In this document: positions 7,928 to 16,820 of the stretch, piece by piece
Numbering within the stretch: the first letter of the stretch is position 1
How the letters are laid out: the number at the start of each line of letters is the position of its first letter
From: JBEBVQ01 sp964527735
GTDB taxonomy: Bacteria > Bacteroidota > Bacteroidia > Chitinophagales > Chitinophagaceae
NCBI GenBank assembly: GCA_964527735.1
Contig: CAZGPG010000008.1
Coordinates: 79,623 to 143,622, forward strand
Direction: 5' to 3'
DNA: 64,000 bases
Notes under the pieces: model-generated
Seen by the model: the letters and a program-made list of their open reading frames with translations, nothing else
Database searches by the model: none
What the model was told of the DNA's origin: nothing
Position numbers and translations under genes: made by a program

Positions 7928-9928
7928 ATGGAACGAATCAGTCATTTATGGCGCTGCTTTTTAGCGTGTACACTGATGTTTGCCAGTTGTACGCAGTCCT
8001 GGGGACAGACAGTCGTATTTACTGCGTCTGTCAGCACCTCGAAAATGGGGCTGCAGGATCATGTACAGCTGACATACACGATCCAGGATCCGCAACACGA
8101 TCTGGTATCCGTCGGGCCGGAAGGCGACCGGTTTAAAGATTTCGTGGTGGTTGGCGGTCCTTCCCAGCATCAAAGCAGCCAGGTGAGTGTGGTCGGTAAC
8201 CAGATGCGGCAGTCCGTGTCTCTGAATATCATCTATATCTTACAGCCTAAACGTACCGGTACGCTCACGATCCCTGCCGGTCTGGCAACAGATGCAGGAG
8301 GCAATAAATACACCTCCAATACGATACAGATAGAAGTGGTGGCCGGGAGCCTTGCCACCGTACCGCAGCGTCACAACGACCCGTTTGCAGATGATCCGTT
8401 TTTCCAGGATCCTTTTGCGGCCATCCGTCAGCGCAGGCAGCAGCAACAGCAACGCCAGCAGGAGCAGCAGGCAACCCAGGTTACGGATATCAACAAAGAC
8501 CTGTTCATAAAAGTGCATGTAGACAAAAGCAAGGTGCATGTCGGAGAGCAAATCACCACCAGCTATAAATTATATGCACGGGTGCCCATGAATATGAGCA
8601 TTTCGAAGCTGCCTTCCCTGAACGGTTTCTGGACACAGGATTTCCAGTTGCCCAAAAATCAGAAGCCGGTTGAAGAGGTTGTTGATGGTAAAAAATTCCA
8701 GGTATTTACACTGAAAAAATCGGCATTATTTCCGCAGCAGGCCGGAACGCTTATTCTTGATCCTGCCGAAGCAGAAGGTGTGGCGCGTATTATCCAGCAG
8801 GTGCGTCAGCGGAATCCCTTTGCTGATATGTTTGACAATGATCCGTTCTTTCAGCAGGCGTTCGGCGGCAGCCTCATGATGAACGATCCCTTTTTTAACG
8901 ATAATTTCTTCAATACGCTTGCCTATAAAGATGTGCCGGTACACCTCAAAAGTAAACCCGTACAGATCACGGTAACGGCATTACCCGAAAACGGGAAGCC
9001 GGCAGATTTTGGTGGCGCTGTCGGTAATTTTACAATATCTTCTAAGCTTGATAAGACCGAGCTTACTACTGATGATGTAGCAAATTTCACCCTTACGATC
9101 ACAGGCAGCGGTAACCTCAAGCTGATTGAAGCCCCTGCGCTGCGTCTGCCGAATGGTATGGACAGCTATGATCCCCATATTATGGATACGATCACCGGTC
9201 GTACCACCACTATCAGCGGTTCCAAGATCGTTACGTATCCGGTTACCGTACAGACGCCTGGTGATTATGAAATACCTTCTGTTTCTTTCAGCTATTACGA
9301 CCCGCAGCGGGGCGCCTATGCCACCCTGCATACCCAGCCGGTACGAGTGTCTGTAAAACCCGGTAAAAATCATCATGCGGGTGCACAGCAGCACCGTATT
9401 GCCGCAATAGGAGATATACATGATATTGATCAGGAACCGTTAACTGCGGCGCAACCGGAAACAGCGCCTGTTGTGTTTACCGTTACCTACTGGTCGGCAT
9501 ATGGTATTCCGCTGATCGCTTTTCTTGCATTTGCAGTATATCGTAAGCGGGAGGAAGAATTATCGCGGGATATAGTGAAGCTGAAGCACCGTAAAGCCAG
9601 CAAAGTAGCGCTGAAACGGCTTGGTGCTGCCCGTAAGTTGCTGCAGCAGGAGCAGCGTATCCCGTTTTATGAAGAAGTTTCCAAAGCACTGTGGCTATAT
9701 CTGAGTGACAAGCTGAGCATTCCGCTGGCGGAGTTATCGCGCGGGCGGGCAGCAGCAGAGCTGGCGGCGCATGAAGTGCCGGATGCGCTATGGCAGGAAG
9801 TCAAAGACCTGATGGATGATTGTGAAATGACCTTATATGCGCCTGCACGGGGTACACAACAGATGCAGCATGCATACGGACAGGCCGTAAAGGTGATCAG
9901 TAATCTTGAAGAAACATTTAAGTCATGA
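7928..9928 (+). CDS. batD: BatD-family membrane protein
   Basis: This 666-residue protein has an N-terminal signal (ISHLWRCFLACTLMFASC), a long periplasmic beta-sandwich region, a low-complexity Q/R stretch near residues 165-185 (QQQQRQQEQQ), and FxxDPFF-type repeats near 150 and 295. One membrane helix follows near 525 (AYGIPLIAFLAFAVY), with a basic cytoplasmic tail. This is the layout of BatD, a component of the Bacteroidota aerotolerance (Bat) operon thought to act with von Willebrand-type BatA/BatB proteins. Its stop overlaps the next start (ATGA). The usual moxR, DUF58 and batABC genes are not in front of it here. Confidence 0.85.
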   Translation: MERISHLWRCFLACTLMFASCTQSWGQTVVFTASVSTSKMGLQDHVQLTYTIQDPQHDLVSVGPEGDRFKDFVVVGGPSQHQSSQVSVVGNQMRQSVSLNIIYILQPKRTGTLTIPAGLATDAGGNKYTSNTIQIEVVAGSLATVPQRHNDPFADDPFFQDPFAAIRQRRQQQQQRQQEQQATQVTDINKDLFIKVHVDKSKVHVGEQITTSYKLYARVPMNMSISKLPSLNGFWTQDFQLPKNQKPVEEVVDGKKFQVFTLKKSALFPQQAGTLILDPAEAEGVARIIQQVRQRNPFADMFDNDPFFQQAFGGSLMMNDPFFNDNFFNTLAYKDVPVHLKSKPVQITVTALPENGKPADFGGAVGNFTISSKLDKTELTTDDVANFTLTITGSGNLKLIEAPALRLPNGMDSYDPHIMDTITGRTTTISGSKIVTYPVTVQTPGDYEIPSVSFSYYDPQRGAYATLHTQPVRVSVKPGKNHHAGAQQHRIAAIGDIHDIDQEPLTAAQPETAPVVFTVTYWSAYGIPLIAFLAFAVYRKREEELSRDIVKLKHRKASKVALKRLGAARKLLQQEQRIPFYEEVSKALWLYLSDKLSIPLAELSRGRAAAELAAHEVPDALWQEVKDLMDDCEMTLYAPARGTQQMQHAYGQAVKVISNLEETFKS

Positions 9929-10668
9929 TCCGCTCTTTGCTGCTTGTAAATATTTTGCTACTGCTTTCATGGCAATCCCCGGCTTCAGTGCCGGAGCTTT
10001 GGCAGAAGGGTAATGATTACTACCAGCAGAAAAAATATGACAGTGCAATTGCCTGCTTTGAGCAGGTCATTATACTGCGGCCGGATGATCCGCGTGTTTA
10101 TTACAATACCGGTAATGCCTGGTACCGGATGAATAATATCGGTATGGCCGTGCTGAACTATCGGCGGGCTTTGCGTATAGACCCGAAATATAAAGAAGCA
10201 TCCGAAAACCTGTTGCTGGCAGAAGCACGTATCAGCAACCATATTCAGAAGGGGCAGGACCTGTTTTTCATTCAGTGGTGGAAATCGCTGACACATCCGA
10301 CCAATGCCAATGTGCTTGGTATCATCAGCCTGGTGTGCTTTTTGTTTTTACTCGGTGCTGTTTTACTCCGCCGCTATAAAAACAAAACCTGGATACGTCC
10401 ACAAATGATTGGCGGACTTATAGCATTATGGGGCGTCTTTTTACTCTTCTCTTTTGTGGCCGCAGGGAATGCCCGTCTCAGAGATCATGCCGTAGTGCTG
10501 GAAAGTGATGCTCCTATGGTCGGAGCGCCCCGGCAAACACAGGCGCAGAGCTATATCCCCGAAGGGACAACGGTAAAGATATTGAACGAGAAAGCAGGAC
10601 ATGTGGAGGTGCGGCTGCCTGATGGCAGAAGCGGCTGGATGAAACAGGAGCACCTGGAGGAAATTTAA
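9925..10668 (+). CDS. batE: BatE-like TPR/SH3 membrane protein
   Basis: This 247-residue protein has a signal peptide and two to three TPR units at about residues 22-95 (ELWQKGNDYYQQKKYDSAIA and following). Two membrane helices lie near 125-147 and 160-182, and a bacterial SH3-like domain closes the protein (VLESDAPMVGAP...VEVRLPDGRSGWMKQEHLEEI). TPR plus SH3 is the layout of BatE. The start overlaps the batD stop by four bases, so the two are translationally coupled. The role in aerotolerance is known only from relatives. Confidence 0.85.
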   Translation: MIRSLLLVNILLLLSWQSPASVPELWQKGNDYYQQKKYDSAIACFEQVIILRPDDPRVYYNTGNAWYRMNNIGMAVLNYRRALRIDPKYKEASENLLLAEARISNHIQKGQDLFFIQWWKSLTHPTNANVLGIISLVCFLFLLGAVLLRRYKNKTWIRPQMIGGLIALWGVFLLFSFVAAGNARLRDHAVVLESDAPMVGAPRQTQAQSYIPEGTTVKILNEKAGHVEVRLPDGRSGWMKQEHLEEI

Positions 10669-10673
10669 ATAAA

Positions 10674-10730
10674 ATGATGAGTTATGAATGATGAGTTAAA
10701 TCATTCATAACTCATCATTCATAACTCATA
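10674..10730. repeat. Iterated-word inverted repeat after batE
   Basis: The arms at 10674-10692 and 10700-10718 are perfectly complementary over 19 bases with a 7-base loop. The right side continues into a further copy of the word ATTCATAACTCAT. It lies between batE and the deacetylase gene and has no T tract typical of a terminator. Confidence 0.8.
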
Positions 10731-10733
10731 AAT

Positions 10734-11363
10734 GTGTATCGGATCAAAACGCCCTGGCTGCTCCGGAAGCTATATCCCGGAAAATTGATCTGGCGTATGC
10801 CGGAAGAGCATGAGCCGGCGGTTTACCTTACCTTCGATGATGGTCCGCATCCCGAGATTACGCCGTTTGTTTTACAACAACTGGAACAATACAATGCCAA
10901 AGCCAGCTTTTTCTGTATCGGGAAAAACGTAGCTGCCTGGCCGGATATATACAATGCCATATTGGAGGGGGGGCATACCACCGGTAATCATACTTTTAAT
11001 CACATGAACGGCTGGAAGACAGATACTGAAAAGTATATTCACGATATCCTTGATGCGGAAAAGCTTATTGATAGCCGGATTTTCCGGCCACCCTACGGCC
11101 GGATCCGGATGGCGCAGGCAAATATGCTCACCCATGCGCGGCCATCCTGGAAGGTATATATGTGGGACGTGCTGACCGGGGATTTCGATACCCGGATAAG
11201 CCCGGAGCAATGCCTGAAGAATGTGGTAATGCACACGCGCCCCGGCGCTATTGTCGTATTTCACGACAGCGAAAAGGCCCGTGAGCGTATGCAATATGCA
11301 CTGCCGCGTTTCCTGGCGTTCTGCAAAGAGAAAAAATGGGCGCTCAGAGCTTTGCCCGTATAA
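10734..11363 (+). CDS. Polysaccharide deacetylase family protein (NodB fold)
   Basis: This 209-residue NodB-type deacetylase has motif 1 TFDDGPHPE at about residue 33 with the general-base Asp and a metal Asp. Motif 2 (GNHTFNH) supplies the two metal histidines, motif 3 is RPPYG, and motif 5 has the late H in VVFHDS. Such enzymes remove acetyl groups from N-acetylglucosamine in cell-wall or surface polysaccharide. There is no signal peptide, so it may act in the cytoplasm or at the membrane face. The start is GTG; an ATG at residue 22 is possible but would leave a very short lead into motif 1. Confidence 0.9.
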   Translation: MYRIKTPWLLRKLYPGKLIWRMPEEHEPAVYLTFDDGPHPEITPFVLQQLEQYNAKASFFCIGKNVAAWPDIYNAILEGGHTTGNHTFNHMNGWKTDTEKYIHDILDAEKLIDSRIFRPPYGRIRMAQANMLTHARPSWKVYMWDVLTGDFDTRISPEQCLKNVVMHTRPGAIVVFHDSEKARERMQYALPRFLAFCKEKKWALRALPV

Positions 11364-11379
11364 ACACAACTGGAAAAAA

Positions 11380-12159
11380 ATGTTTACTGATACACATACC
11401 CATCTTTATGACCAGCGATTCGAGCAGGATCGTGATGAAATGATCCGGAAGGCACTGAATGCCGGTGTGCAAAAAATGTACATCCCCAACTGCGACCATA
11501 GTACGATTGCCCCAATGCTGGAGATCGAAGGTCAATGGCCGGAAAACTGCTTTGCTATGATGGGCCTGCATCCCTGTTATGTAAAAGATGATTATGAAAC
11601 AGAACTGGCTACCGTTGAAAAATGGCTTGCGCAGCGGTCTTTTGCAGCGGTAGGGGAGATCGGGCTGGATTATTATTGGGATAAAGCCTGGGTGCCGCAG
11701 CAAAAAAATGCCTTTGAACGGCAGACGGATCTTGCCTTGCAGTATGATCTGCCTATTGTAATCCACAGCCGGGAATCTACGGCAGATTGTATTGAGATCG
11801 TCCGGCAAAAACAAAATGGTCAACTCCGGGGGATCTTTCATTGTTTCAGCGGTAGCCTGGCGGAAGCCCGCGAGATCATTGATCTGGGATTATATCTCGG
11901 TATCGGTGGGGTAGTGACCTACAAGAAAAGTACCTTGCCTGAGGTTATTGCCACGCTGCCGTTATCGGCTATTGTATTGGAAACGGATGCCCCTTACCTG
12001 TCGCCGGCGCCGCATCGCGGCCGCAGGAACGAGAGTAGCTATATACCGTTTATTGCTGACGAGATAGCATCCATCAAGCAATGTGACGTGGAAGAGGTTG
12101 CAGCAATTACTACGGCAAATGCGGCAAAGATTTTTCGGAACTATCCGGAAAAGAATTAA
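11380..12159 (+). CDS. tatD: TatD-family metal-dependent hydrolase
   Basis: Starting at 11380, just after the deacetylase stop, gives 259 residues, the family length. The HxH metal pair is in DTHTHLYD, the bridging Glu in GEIGLDYYWD, further ligands in VIHSRES and FHCFSG, and the catalytic Asp in ETDAPYLSP. TatD proteins are TIM-barrel DNases acting in DNA repair and quality control. The gap to the deacetylase is 16 bases, which suggests one transcript. The stop codon overlaps the promoter box of the following tRNA gene. Confidence 0.94.
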   Translation: MFTDTHTHLYDQRFEQDRDEMIRKALNAGVQKMYIPNCDHSTIAPMLEIEGQWPENCFAMMGLHPCYVKDDYETELATVEKWLAQRSFAAVGEIGLDYYWDKAWVPQQKNAFERQTDLALQYDLPIVIHSRESTADCIEIVRQKQNGQLRGIFHCFSGSLAEAREIIDLGLYLGIGGVVTYKKSTLPEVIATLPLSAIVLETDAPYLSPAPHRGRRNESSYIPFIADEIASIKQCDVEEVAAITTANAAKIFRNYPEKN

Positions 12160-12164
12160 CTTTG
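12157..12164 (+). promoter_or_regulatory. -7 box of tRNA-Ser
   Basis: TAACTTTG matches TAnnTTTG exactly. It begins in the tatD stop codon and ends 11 bases before the tRNA 5' end, the expected spacing for transcription starting at or near the mature end. Confidence 0.6.
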
Positions 12165-12175
12165 CAGCCCTTCAG

Positions 12176-12262
12176 GGAGACGTGTCCGAGTGGTTGAAGG
12201 AGCACGCCTGGAAAGTGTGTATACGGGAAACTGTATCGCGAGTTCGAATCTCGCCGTCTCCG
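12176..12262 (+). tRNA. tRNA-Ser (anticodon GGA)
   Basis: The acceptor stem GGAGACG/CGTCTCC closes the cloverleaf. The anticodon stem CACGC/GTGTG holds the loop CTGGAAA, giving anticodon GGA (reads UCC and UCU). A long class II variable arm (ATACGGGAAACTGTAT) and a T arm GCGAGTTCGAATCTCGC are present. The discriminator base is G as expected for serine. CCA is not encoded. Confidence 0.97.
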
Positions 12263-12267
12263 CCTTC

Positions 12268-12304
12268 GCCCGCCGTAGCTTTAGCACAGGCGGGCTTTTC
12301 TTTT
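12268..12304 (+). terminator. Terminator hairpin after tRNA-Ser
   Basis: A 7-bp GC stem GCCCGCC/GGCGGGC (12268-12274 with 12289-12295) is followed by TTTTCTTTT, directly behind the tRNA. Confidence 0.75.
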
Positions 12305-12417
12305 ATAGTTGCTGCTTCTAACTTAGTCCGTTAGCGGGCTACGGCAGACGAAGTCCGCTGCAAATACAGTAACGCATGAATTTTGTTGATTTACAACGTT
12401 TTAGCTAAATTCGTTTA

Positions 12418-12657
12418 GTGTGGTATTATGTCTATATCCTTGAGCTCAGTAACAGCAAACACTATGTCCGCTGCACCACTAATGTAAAAGAGCGGTTCCG
12501 TCGTCATTCAAAAGGATATGTGCCCGCCACCAGGCCATTTCTTCCTGTGAAGCTATTGTGATGTTGCGCATTCGCTGACAGGTATAAGGCACATGAGTTC
12601 GAACGCTATTTAAAATCCGGTTCAGGAGGAACTTTTGCATTGAAACGATTCCTGTAA
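12418..12657 (+). pseudogene. Dead GIY-YIG endonuclease gene
   Basis: Reading from the GTG at 12418 gives VWYYVYILELSNSKHYV, then RCTTNVKERFRRHSKGYV and PATRPFLPVKLL. An in-frame TGA follows at codon 47, then CCAFADRYKAHEFERYLKSG and a short end with TAA. The order matches the small GIY-YIG family of about 80-90 residues: YVYIL, YVGxT, the R...H helix, the TxxxxPxxL strand, and the E...LKSG helix. Two lesions are visible: the premature TGA, and Arg in place of the conserved Gly of YVGxT. No ATG start is present. Relatives are probably structure-specific DNA nucleases; this copy is unlikely to work. Confidence 0.8.
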
Positions 12658-12660
12658 GAA

Positions 12661-13881
12661 TTATATCTCCCCCAGAAATGATTCCAGATGGTCTATTTCC
12701 ACATGATCCATCACTACGATCTTGTACCACTGCGGCTCGCCCTCATGGGTATCAGGAACAAGTCCGTATTTATCTACAAGAGCCAGGGGGATATGGCTGG
12801 CACGGATCGTAATGATATTCATTTTCGGGTGCCGGTAAAAAGGTATTCCTTTACTTCCCAGCTTCCGGCAGCACCATTCTGTCCGGTAGAGCAGCTTGTT
12901 GATCTTTTCCAGCCAGCCAAACGGCCCATAGGTGAACAGGATCATCCATACGGCAATCGCATTCGCACCGGAACGGCTGCCACTCAGTGTAATATCCATA
13001 CCGCTTACGTACTGCGCTTCGCGGGTATAGACATAATGCATCAGCCCTTTGCGTATAATGAAGACACCTGTGCCATAAGGCGCCTGGAGCATCTTATGCG
13101 CATCCAACGTTACCGAAGATACATGCGGGTTACGGAAGCAGAGGTTGTTCTCCGGTTCGCTTACCGGATAAATAAACCCGCCGAAGGCGCCGTCTACATG
13201 AAGCCGGAATGTTAGCTGATGGCGTTCCATTACCGATACATACACATCAGGGTCATCCACACTGCCAAACATGGTAGTGGCCATATTCGCAATGATGATG
13301 AAGTATTTTTTCCCTTCTGCTTTCGCCTGCCGGATTACGACATCAAGTGCGTCTGTCTTTATTTCACGGCTGTCGAAATCCACTGGTACGGGATACCACG
13401 CAATATTCAGCAGGTTGGATGCTTTTGCAACGGAATAATGAGTATCTGCAGAGCTGATCAGTGCGATCTCATGAATGCCTGCCTGATGCTCCGTCATAAA
13501 ATAATTGCGATAAATCCATGCCGCCTGAATATTGGCTTCAGTGCCGCCCGAGGCAATGTAGCCATCGCAATCGTCAGGTGCAGCGCCGAGCAGGTCTGTG
13601 GCAAGGAGGGCGATCGTTTCACGCTCCAATTCCTGGGTTCCGCTGAAAAATGCTTCAGAATCACCCAACGTATGACAGCCGATATGGTTTGGATTTTGCA
13701 CATAAGTGCGGAGCAGGGGCGCTTCTTTCAAAAACGAAGCCTGATCATAGAATACATTTCCATCGAGCTTGGATGCAGGGATGCCGAGTGAAGTCTTGTT
13801 GATGTAATTGATATTTTCCTTCAACGCGGCGGTGATCCTGGTATCCATTTCCGCATGTGTCAGCTTTTTCCAGTATTGCAT
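12661..13881 (-). CDS. PLP-dependent group II decarboxylase family protein
   Basis: This 406-residue fold-type I enzyme has a cofactor-stacking region with SADTHYSVAKA, the PLP Asp in HVDGAFGGF, and the Schiff-base lysine in TLDAHKMLQAPYGTGVF. The N-terminal GGTEANIQA loop binds the phosphate. It belongs to the group II amino-acid decarboxylase superfamily (glutamate, tyrosine, aspartate and aromatic decarboxylases). The substrate cannot be told from sequence alone. It follows the DUF2520 gene closely but also has its own TAACTTTG promoter box. The convergent GIY-YIG remnant ends three bases away. Confidence 0.88.
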   Translation of the reverse strand: MQYWKKLTHAEMDTRITAALKENINYINKTSLGIPASKLDGNVFYDQASFLKEAPLLRTYVQNPNHIGCHTLGDSEAFFSGTQELERETIALLATDLLGAAPDDCDGYIASGGTEANIQAAWIYRNYFMTEHQAGIHEIALISSADTHYSVAKASNLLNIAWYPVPVDFDSREIKTDALDVVIRQAKAEGKKYFIIIANMATTMFGSVDDPDVYVSVMERHQLTFRLHVDGAFGGFIYPVSEPENNLCFRNPHVSSVTLDAHKMLQAPYGTGVFIIRKGLMHYVYTREAQYVSGMDITLSGSRSGANAIAVWMILFTYGPFGWLEKINKLLYRTEWCCRKLGSKGIPFYRHPKMNIITIRASHIPLALVDKYGLVPDTHEGEPQWYKIVVMDHVEIDHLESFLGEI

Positions 13882-13889
13882 AGCAACCG

Positions 13890-13897
13890 CAAAGTTA
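13890..13897 (-). promoter_or_regulatory. -7 box of the PLP decarboxylase gene
   Basis: Read on the minus strand this is TAACTTTG, a perfect TAnnTTTG, eight bases before the ATG at 13881. It overlaps the end of the upstream DUF2520 gene and would give a nearly leaderless transcript. Confidence 0.5.
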
Positions 13898-14689
13898 ATC
13901 CTTTACAGGGTTATCAGTGCTTGTGTGTCGCTGTGATTTTTGAATAGACGCGGTCATGGCCTGGTACACTTCCTGCCACTCCGGCCGAATAGCGAGTAAT
14001 GACAAATGCTTCCCGATAGTTTCTTCATCATTTCGGGCGGCCGGTCCGGTTTGTAATATAGCAGGAGGGTCCGTCTGTATCCTGCTGAATGTCTGCAGGA
14101 GGATTGGTTGCAAGACAGAAAACGGAAGCGACTGGTTGTTGCAGATCATCTCATCGATGGCCATCAGGTGATTAACAAAATTATTGCCGATCACGGCAGC
14201 AAGGTGGAGCCATTGGCGTTGCAGGTCATTGGCCTCGAATACGGTATCCGAAAAACCATGCGCCAGATTCCGTACGACACTTAACGTATGCGGGTCGCTG
14301 GCTGCAATAGCGCATGGTATTTCCCGGTGACGGGGCATCTGTTGCTTTAGTATGGAATATATGGGCCATATCACGCCATGTGCCGGCGACGCATCAAGCA
14401 AGCTTATTTCCGTCGCTCCCGATGTGTGTATCAGCACTGTATTTTTTGATGTCAGCGCAGTGGCCATTTCCCCGATCGCATGGTCAGAAACAGCAAGTAT
14501 AACCGCTTCTTGCGGAAGCCGCTTTATATCTGAAGGATCGCTTGTCGCGGTGCTGTTAACTGATGTTGCAAGCTCCTCTGTTTTCACCCGGTCCCGACCG
14601 AATACAGCGAGGCACTGATGTCCGGACATGGTAAGCCGGTGTGCGAGAAACCAGGCCATATTACCGGTGCCTGCTATGCTGAATTTCAT
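13895..14689 (-). CDS. Rossmann/DUF2520 oxidoreductase-like protein
   Basis: This 264-residue protein has a Rossmann start KFSIAGTGNMAWFLAHRL (GxGxxA loop at residues 7-12). A helical DUF2520 C-terminal half follows, including HLAAVIGNNFVNHLMA, which resembles the dimer domain of pyrroline-5-carboxylate reductase-type enzymes. The NAD(P)-dependent reaction is unknown. Its start overlaps the stop of the acyltransferase gene (ATGA), so the two are coupled. Together with ung and the acyltransferase it forms a tight minus-strand operon. Confidence 0.88.
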   Translation of the reverse strand: MKFSIAGTGNMAWFLAHRLTMSGHQCLAVFGRDRVKTEELATSVNSTATSDPSDIKRLPQEAVILAVSDHAIGEMATALTSKNTVLIHTSGATEISLLDASPAHGVIWPIYSILKQQMPRHREIPCAIAASDPHTLSVVRNLAHGFSDTVFEANDLQRQWLHLAAVIGNNFVNHLMAIDEMICNNQSLPFSVLQPILLQTFSRIQTDPPAILQTGPAARNDEETIGKHLSLLAIRPEWQEVYQAMTASIQKSQRHTSTDNPVKD

Positions 14690-15462
14690 GACCTGTTTTT
14701 TTTATTTTTTACGTAGTAGTTCGTCATTTTCTGGTGGACCTGCTCTTTCAGACGGGTAACGTCATCTAAAGTTAATCCTTTTGTTTCAACCGCCTCCAGA
14801 AAGTGAATATGGATCGGCATCGGCGTAGCCCAGGCCCTCATATAGTGGGGCAATATACGCCCGGTATTAAAGATCAGCGCAGGAATAATGGGCTTCCGGG
14901 CCTTGATGGCCGTAATAAACGCACCATCACGAAAGGGTTGCAGGGGCTCCTGTGTTTTGTTCCGGGTCCCTTCAGGATACAGGCAAAGATGCAGCCCGAG
15001 ATCAAGCGTTTCCTGCATTTGCGCAAAGCTTTCCCGCTTGCTGTGGTTTCTTTTCCGGTCTACGAGAATGGAACCGGCCTTGTAGATGACCCCAAACAGT
15101 GGGATGCGTGCCATTTCGATCTTTGCCAGTGTTTTATTGGGGCCGGGTATCCACGGCGATGAAACCGGGATGTCGGCGAGTGAATTATGATTGCAGACAA
15201 CCACATAATTTTCACCTTTTTTAAAATGATGTTTGCCTTTTCGGATCACCGGGCAGCCAACCAGTGGCAGAAATACACTCATCCATAGCCTGAAGATCGG
15301 GTGCAGTAATTTTGACTGTAATGGCTCCCGGAAGAGGGTAGTCATCCAAATAGGCACCACCACCACCAGCATGCTAACAACAAATAAAAAAATACCCAAG
15401 ACAAAATATACATGTCCTGCTGCTCTCCGTATCAATGACATTTTCTGTGTAGTTCGTTTCAT
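14686..15462 (-). CDS. plsC: 1-acyl-sn-glycerol-3-phosphate acyltransferase family protein
   Basis: From the ATG at 15462 (8 bases after the ung stop) this is 258 residues. It has an N-terminal membrane helix (YFVLGIFLFVVSMLVVVVP) and the acyltransferase block I NHNSLADIPV with the catalytic His-Asp pair. Block III, with LYPEGTRNK, lies near residue 150. It is predicted to add an acyl chain to lysophosphatidate at the inner membrane. Other PlsC-like specificities, such as ornithine-lipid or lysophospholipid acylation, cannot be excluded. Confidence 0.88.
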   Translation of the reverse strand: MKRTTQKMSLIRRAAGHVYFVLGIFLFVVSMLVVVVPIWMTTLFREPLQSKLLHPIFRLWMSVFLPLVGCPVIRKGKHHFKKGENYVVVCNHNSLADIPVSSPWIPGPNKTLAKIEMARIPLFGVIYKAGSILVDRKRNHSKRESFAQMQETLDLGLHLCLYPEGTRNKTQEPLQPFRDGAFITAIKARKPIIPALIFNTGRILPHYMRAWATPMPIHIHFLEAVETKGLTLDDVTRLKEQVHQKMTNYYVKNKKNRS

Positions 15463-15470
15463 ATTCAGGG

Positions 15471-16142
15471 TTACAATCGCCAGTCTACCGGCTCTATTCC
15501 GTGCGACTGCAGCCATGCATTACAGCGACTGAAATGCCGGCATCCGAAAAACCCGCTGTTTGCGGAGAAGGGCGAAGGGTGGGGGGCTGTGAGCACCAGG
15601 TGCTTACCGGTATCTATGATCTCTTTTTTGCCTTGTGCAAATCTTCCCCAAAGCATAAATACCACATGCTCCTTCTTGTCTGAAATATGGCGGATCGCAC
15701 TGTCTGTAAAGTGATGCCAGCCGATCCCGCTGTGCGACATCGGCTGCCGGGCTTCAACGGTCAATGCCGCATTCAGTAATAAAACGCCTTGTGCGGCCCA
15801 TGTTTCGAGATTGCCGTGACCCGGCACCGGCAGCCCGAGATCCGTTTCCAGCTCCCTGAAAATATTCACCAGCGACGGCGGCGGCGGCACGCCCTTCGCC
15901 ACCGAAAAGCTGAGACCATGTGCCTGACCCGGATTATGATACGGATCCTGCCCGATGATTACCACCTTCACCTGGTCGAACGGAGTACTGTTGAACGCAT
16001 TGAAAATCAGTGATCCCGGCGGATAAATCACTTTGCCTGCCTGCTTTTCATCTTTTAAAAAACGAACGATCTCTTTGAAATAAGGCTGCTCAAAATCGTT
16101 TTCCAATACTTTTTTCCAGCTTGTTTCTATTTGTACGCTCAT
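15471..16142 (-). CDS. ung: Uracil-DNA glycosylase (family 1)
   Basis: From the Met at 16142 this is 223 residues, the normal length. The water-activating motif GQDPYHNPGQAHG lies at residues 64-76 with D66. The uracil-binding LLLNAALTV and VFMLWGRFAQ follow, and the leucine/histidine loop is in HPSPFSANSGFFGCRHF. The enzyme removes uracil from DNA as the first step of base excision repair. The frame is open further upstream, but the extra residues have no family counterpart and would overlap the preceding gene. Confidence 0.96.
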   Translation of the reverse strand: MSVQIETSWKKVLENDFEQPYFKEIVRFLKDEKQAGKVIYPPGSLIFNAFNSTPFDQVKVVIIGQDPYHNPGQAHGLSFSVAKGVPPPPSLVNIFRELETDLGLPVPGHGNLETWAAQGVLLLNAALTVEARQPMSHSGIGWHHFTDSAIRHISDKKEHVVFMLWGRFAQGKKEIIDTGKHLVLTAPHPSPFSANSGFFGCRHFSRCNAWLQSHGIEPVDWRL

Positions 16143-16180
16143 TCGTAAATGCAATTGAGAATAGTAAATGTAACCGGAAC

Positions 16181-16657
16181 TTATTCCGCGTCTTTTTTCA
16201 ATTCCATAATGGTAAAGCTCCCGCAAAAACGCTTCTGTTTTGCTTTTTGCAACAGGGTAAACATATGCCTGCCGGATGTTTCCGGTGTAAACGAAAATGA
16301 TATATAATTGGGCTCATCCTTACCTGTATTCGCCACACGTTCATCAATCCGCTCTTCTTTTTGATTGTACATTTCCAATACCAGTTTGGCTGCACGTGTG
16401 TTGCCTATAAAGATCAACTGATAGAATACACCTTTTTTAAGCTCTGCAACCACAGCAAAAGGTTCCCGGTCGGTCATGTGGATCATTGCGTCGCGCATGA
16501 TCTCAAATCCCTGTTCTTTGAATTGGTGCTTCATTTCATGCGCCTGCAAACGTAAGCCGGGTTCAACACAGCCGATCTGCTGTCTTTGCTGTGCTGACAC
16601 GGGTAGTGTAGCGAGCAGGGCCAGACATGCCAGGGTGATTCGGATAAAATGTTCCAT
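16181..16657 (-). CDS. Secreted hypothetical protein
   Basis: This 158-residue protein has a signal peptide (IRITLACLALLATLPVSAQQ) and one small mature domain with beta-strand character (GVFYQLIFIGNTRAAKLVLE). I do not recognise the family. It looks periplasmic. It lies 38 bases upstream of ung on the same strand and may head that operon. A near-match promoter box (TACTTTAG) precedes it. Confidence 0.7.
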   Translation of the reverse strand: MEHFIRITLACLALLATLPVSAQQRQQIGCVEPGLRLQAHEMKHQFKEQGFEIMRDAMIHMTDREPFAVVAELKKGVFYQLIFIGNTRAAKLVLEMYNQKEERIDERVANTGKDEPNYISFSFTPETSGRHMFTLLQKAKQKRFCGSFTIMELKKDAE

Positions 16658-16742
16658 AGGATATTGAAGGTGCTAAAGTAATTCATTTATTTATCAGGAT
16701 AAAAGGCAAAAGCTAAACAATAGCTATCTCGTTCCTATTACC

Positions 16743-16750
16743 TACCTTTG
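16743..16750 (+). promoter_or_regulatory. -7 box upstream of the ABC-F gene
   Basis: TACCTTTG matches TAnnTTTG exactly and lies 70 bases before the start codon, leaving a leader of about 60 bases. Confidence 0.5.
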
Positions 16751-16820
16751 CACCTCGTTAGAGTCTTATAATAAAAAATACAAAAGCATGTTTCCCGAAG
16801 CGGACATGTAAATTTCAGCT

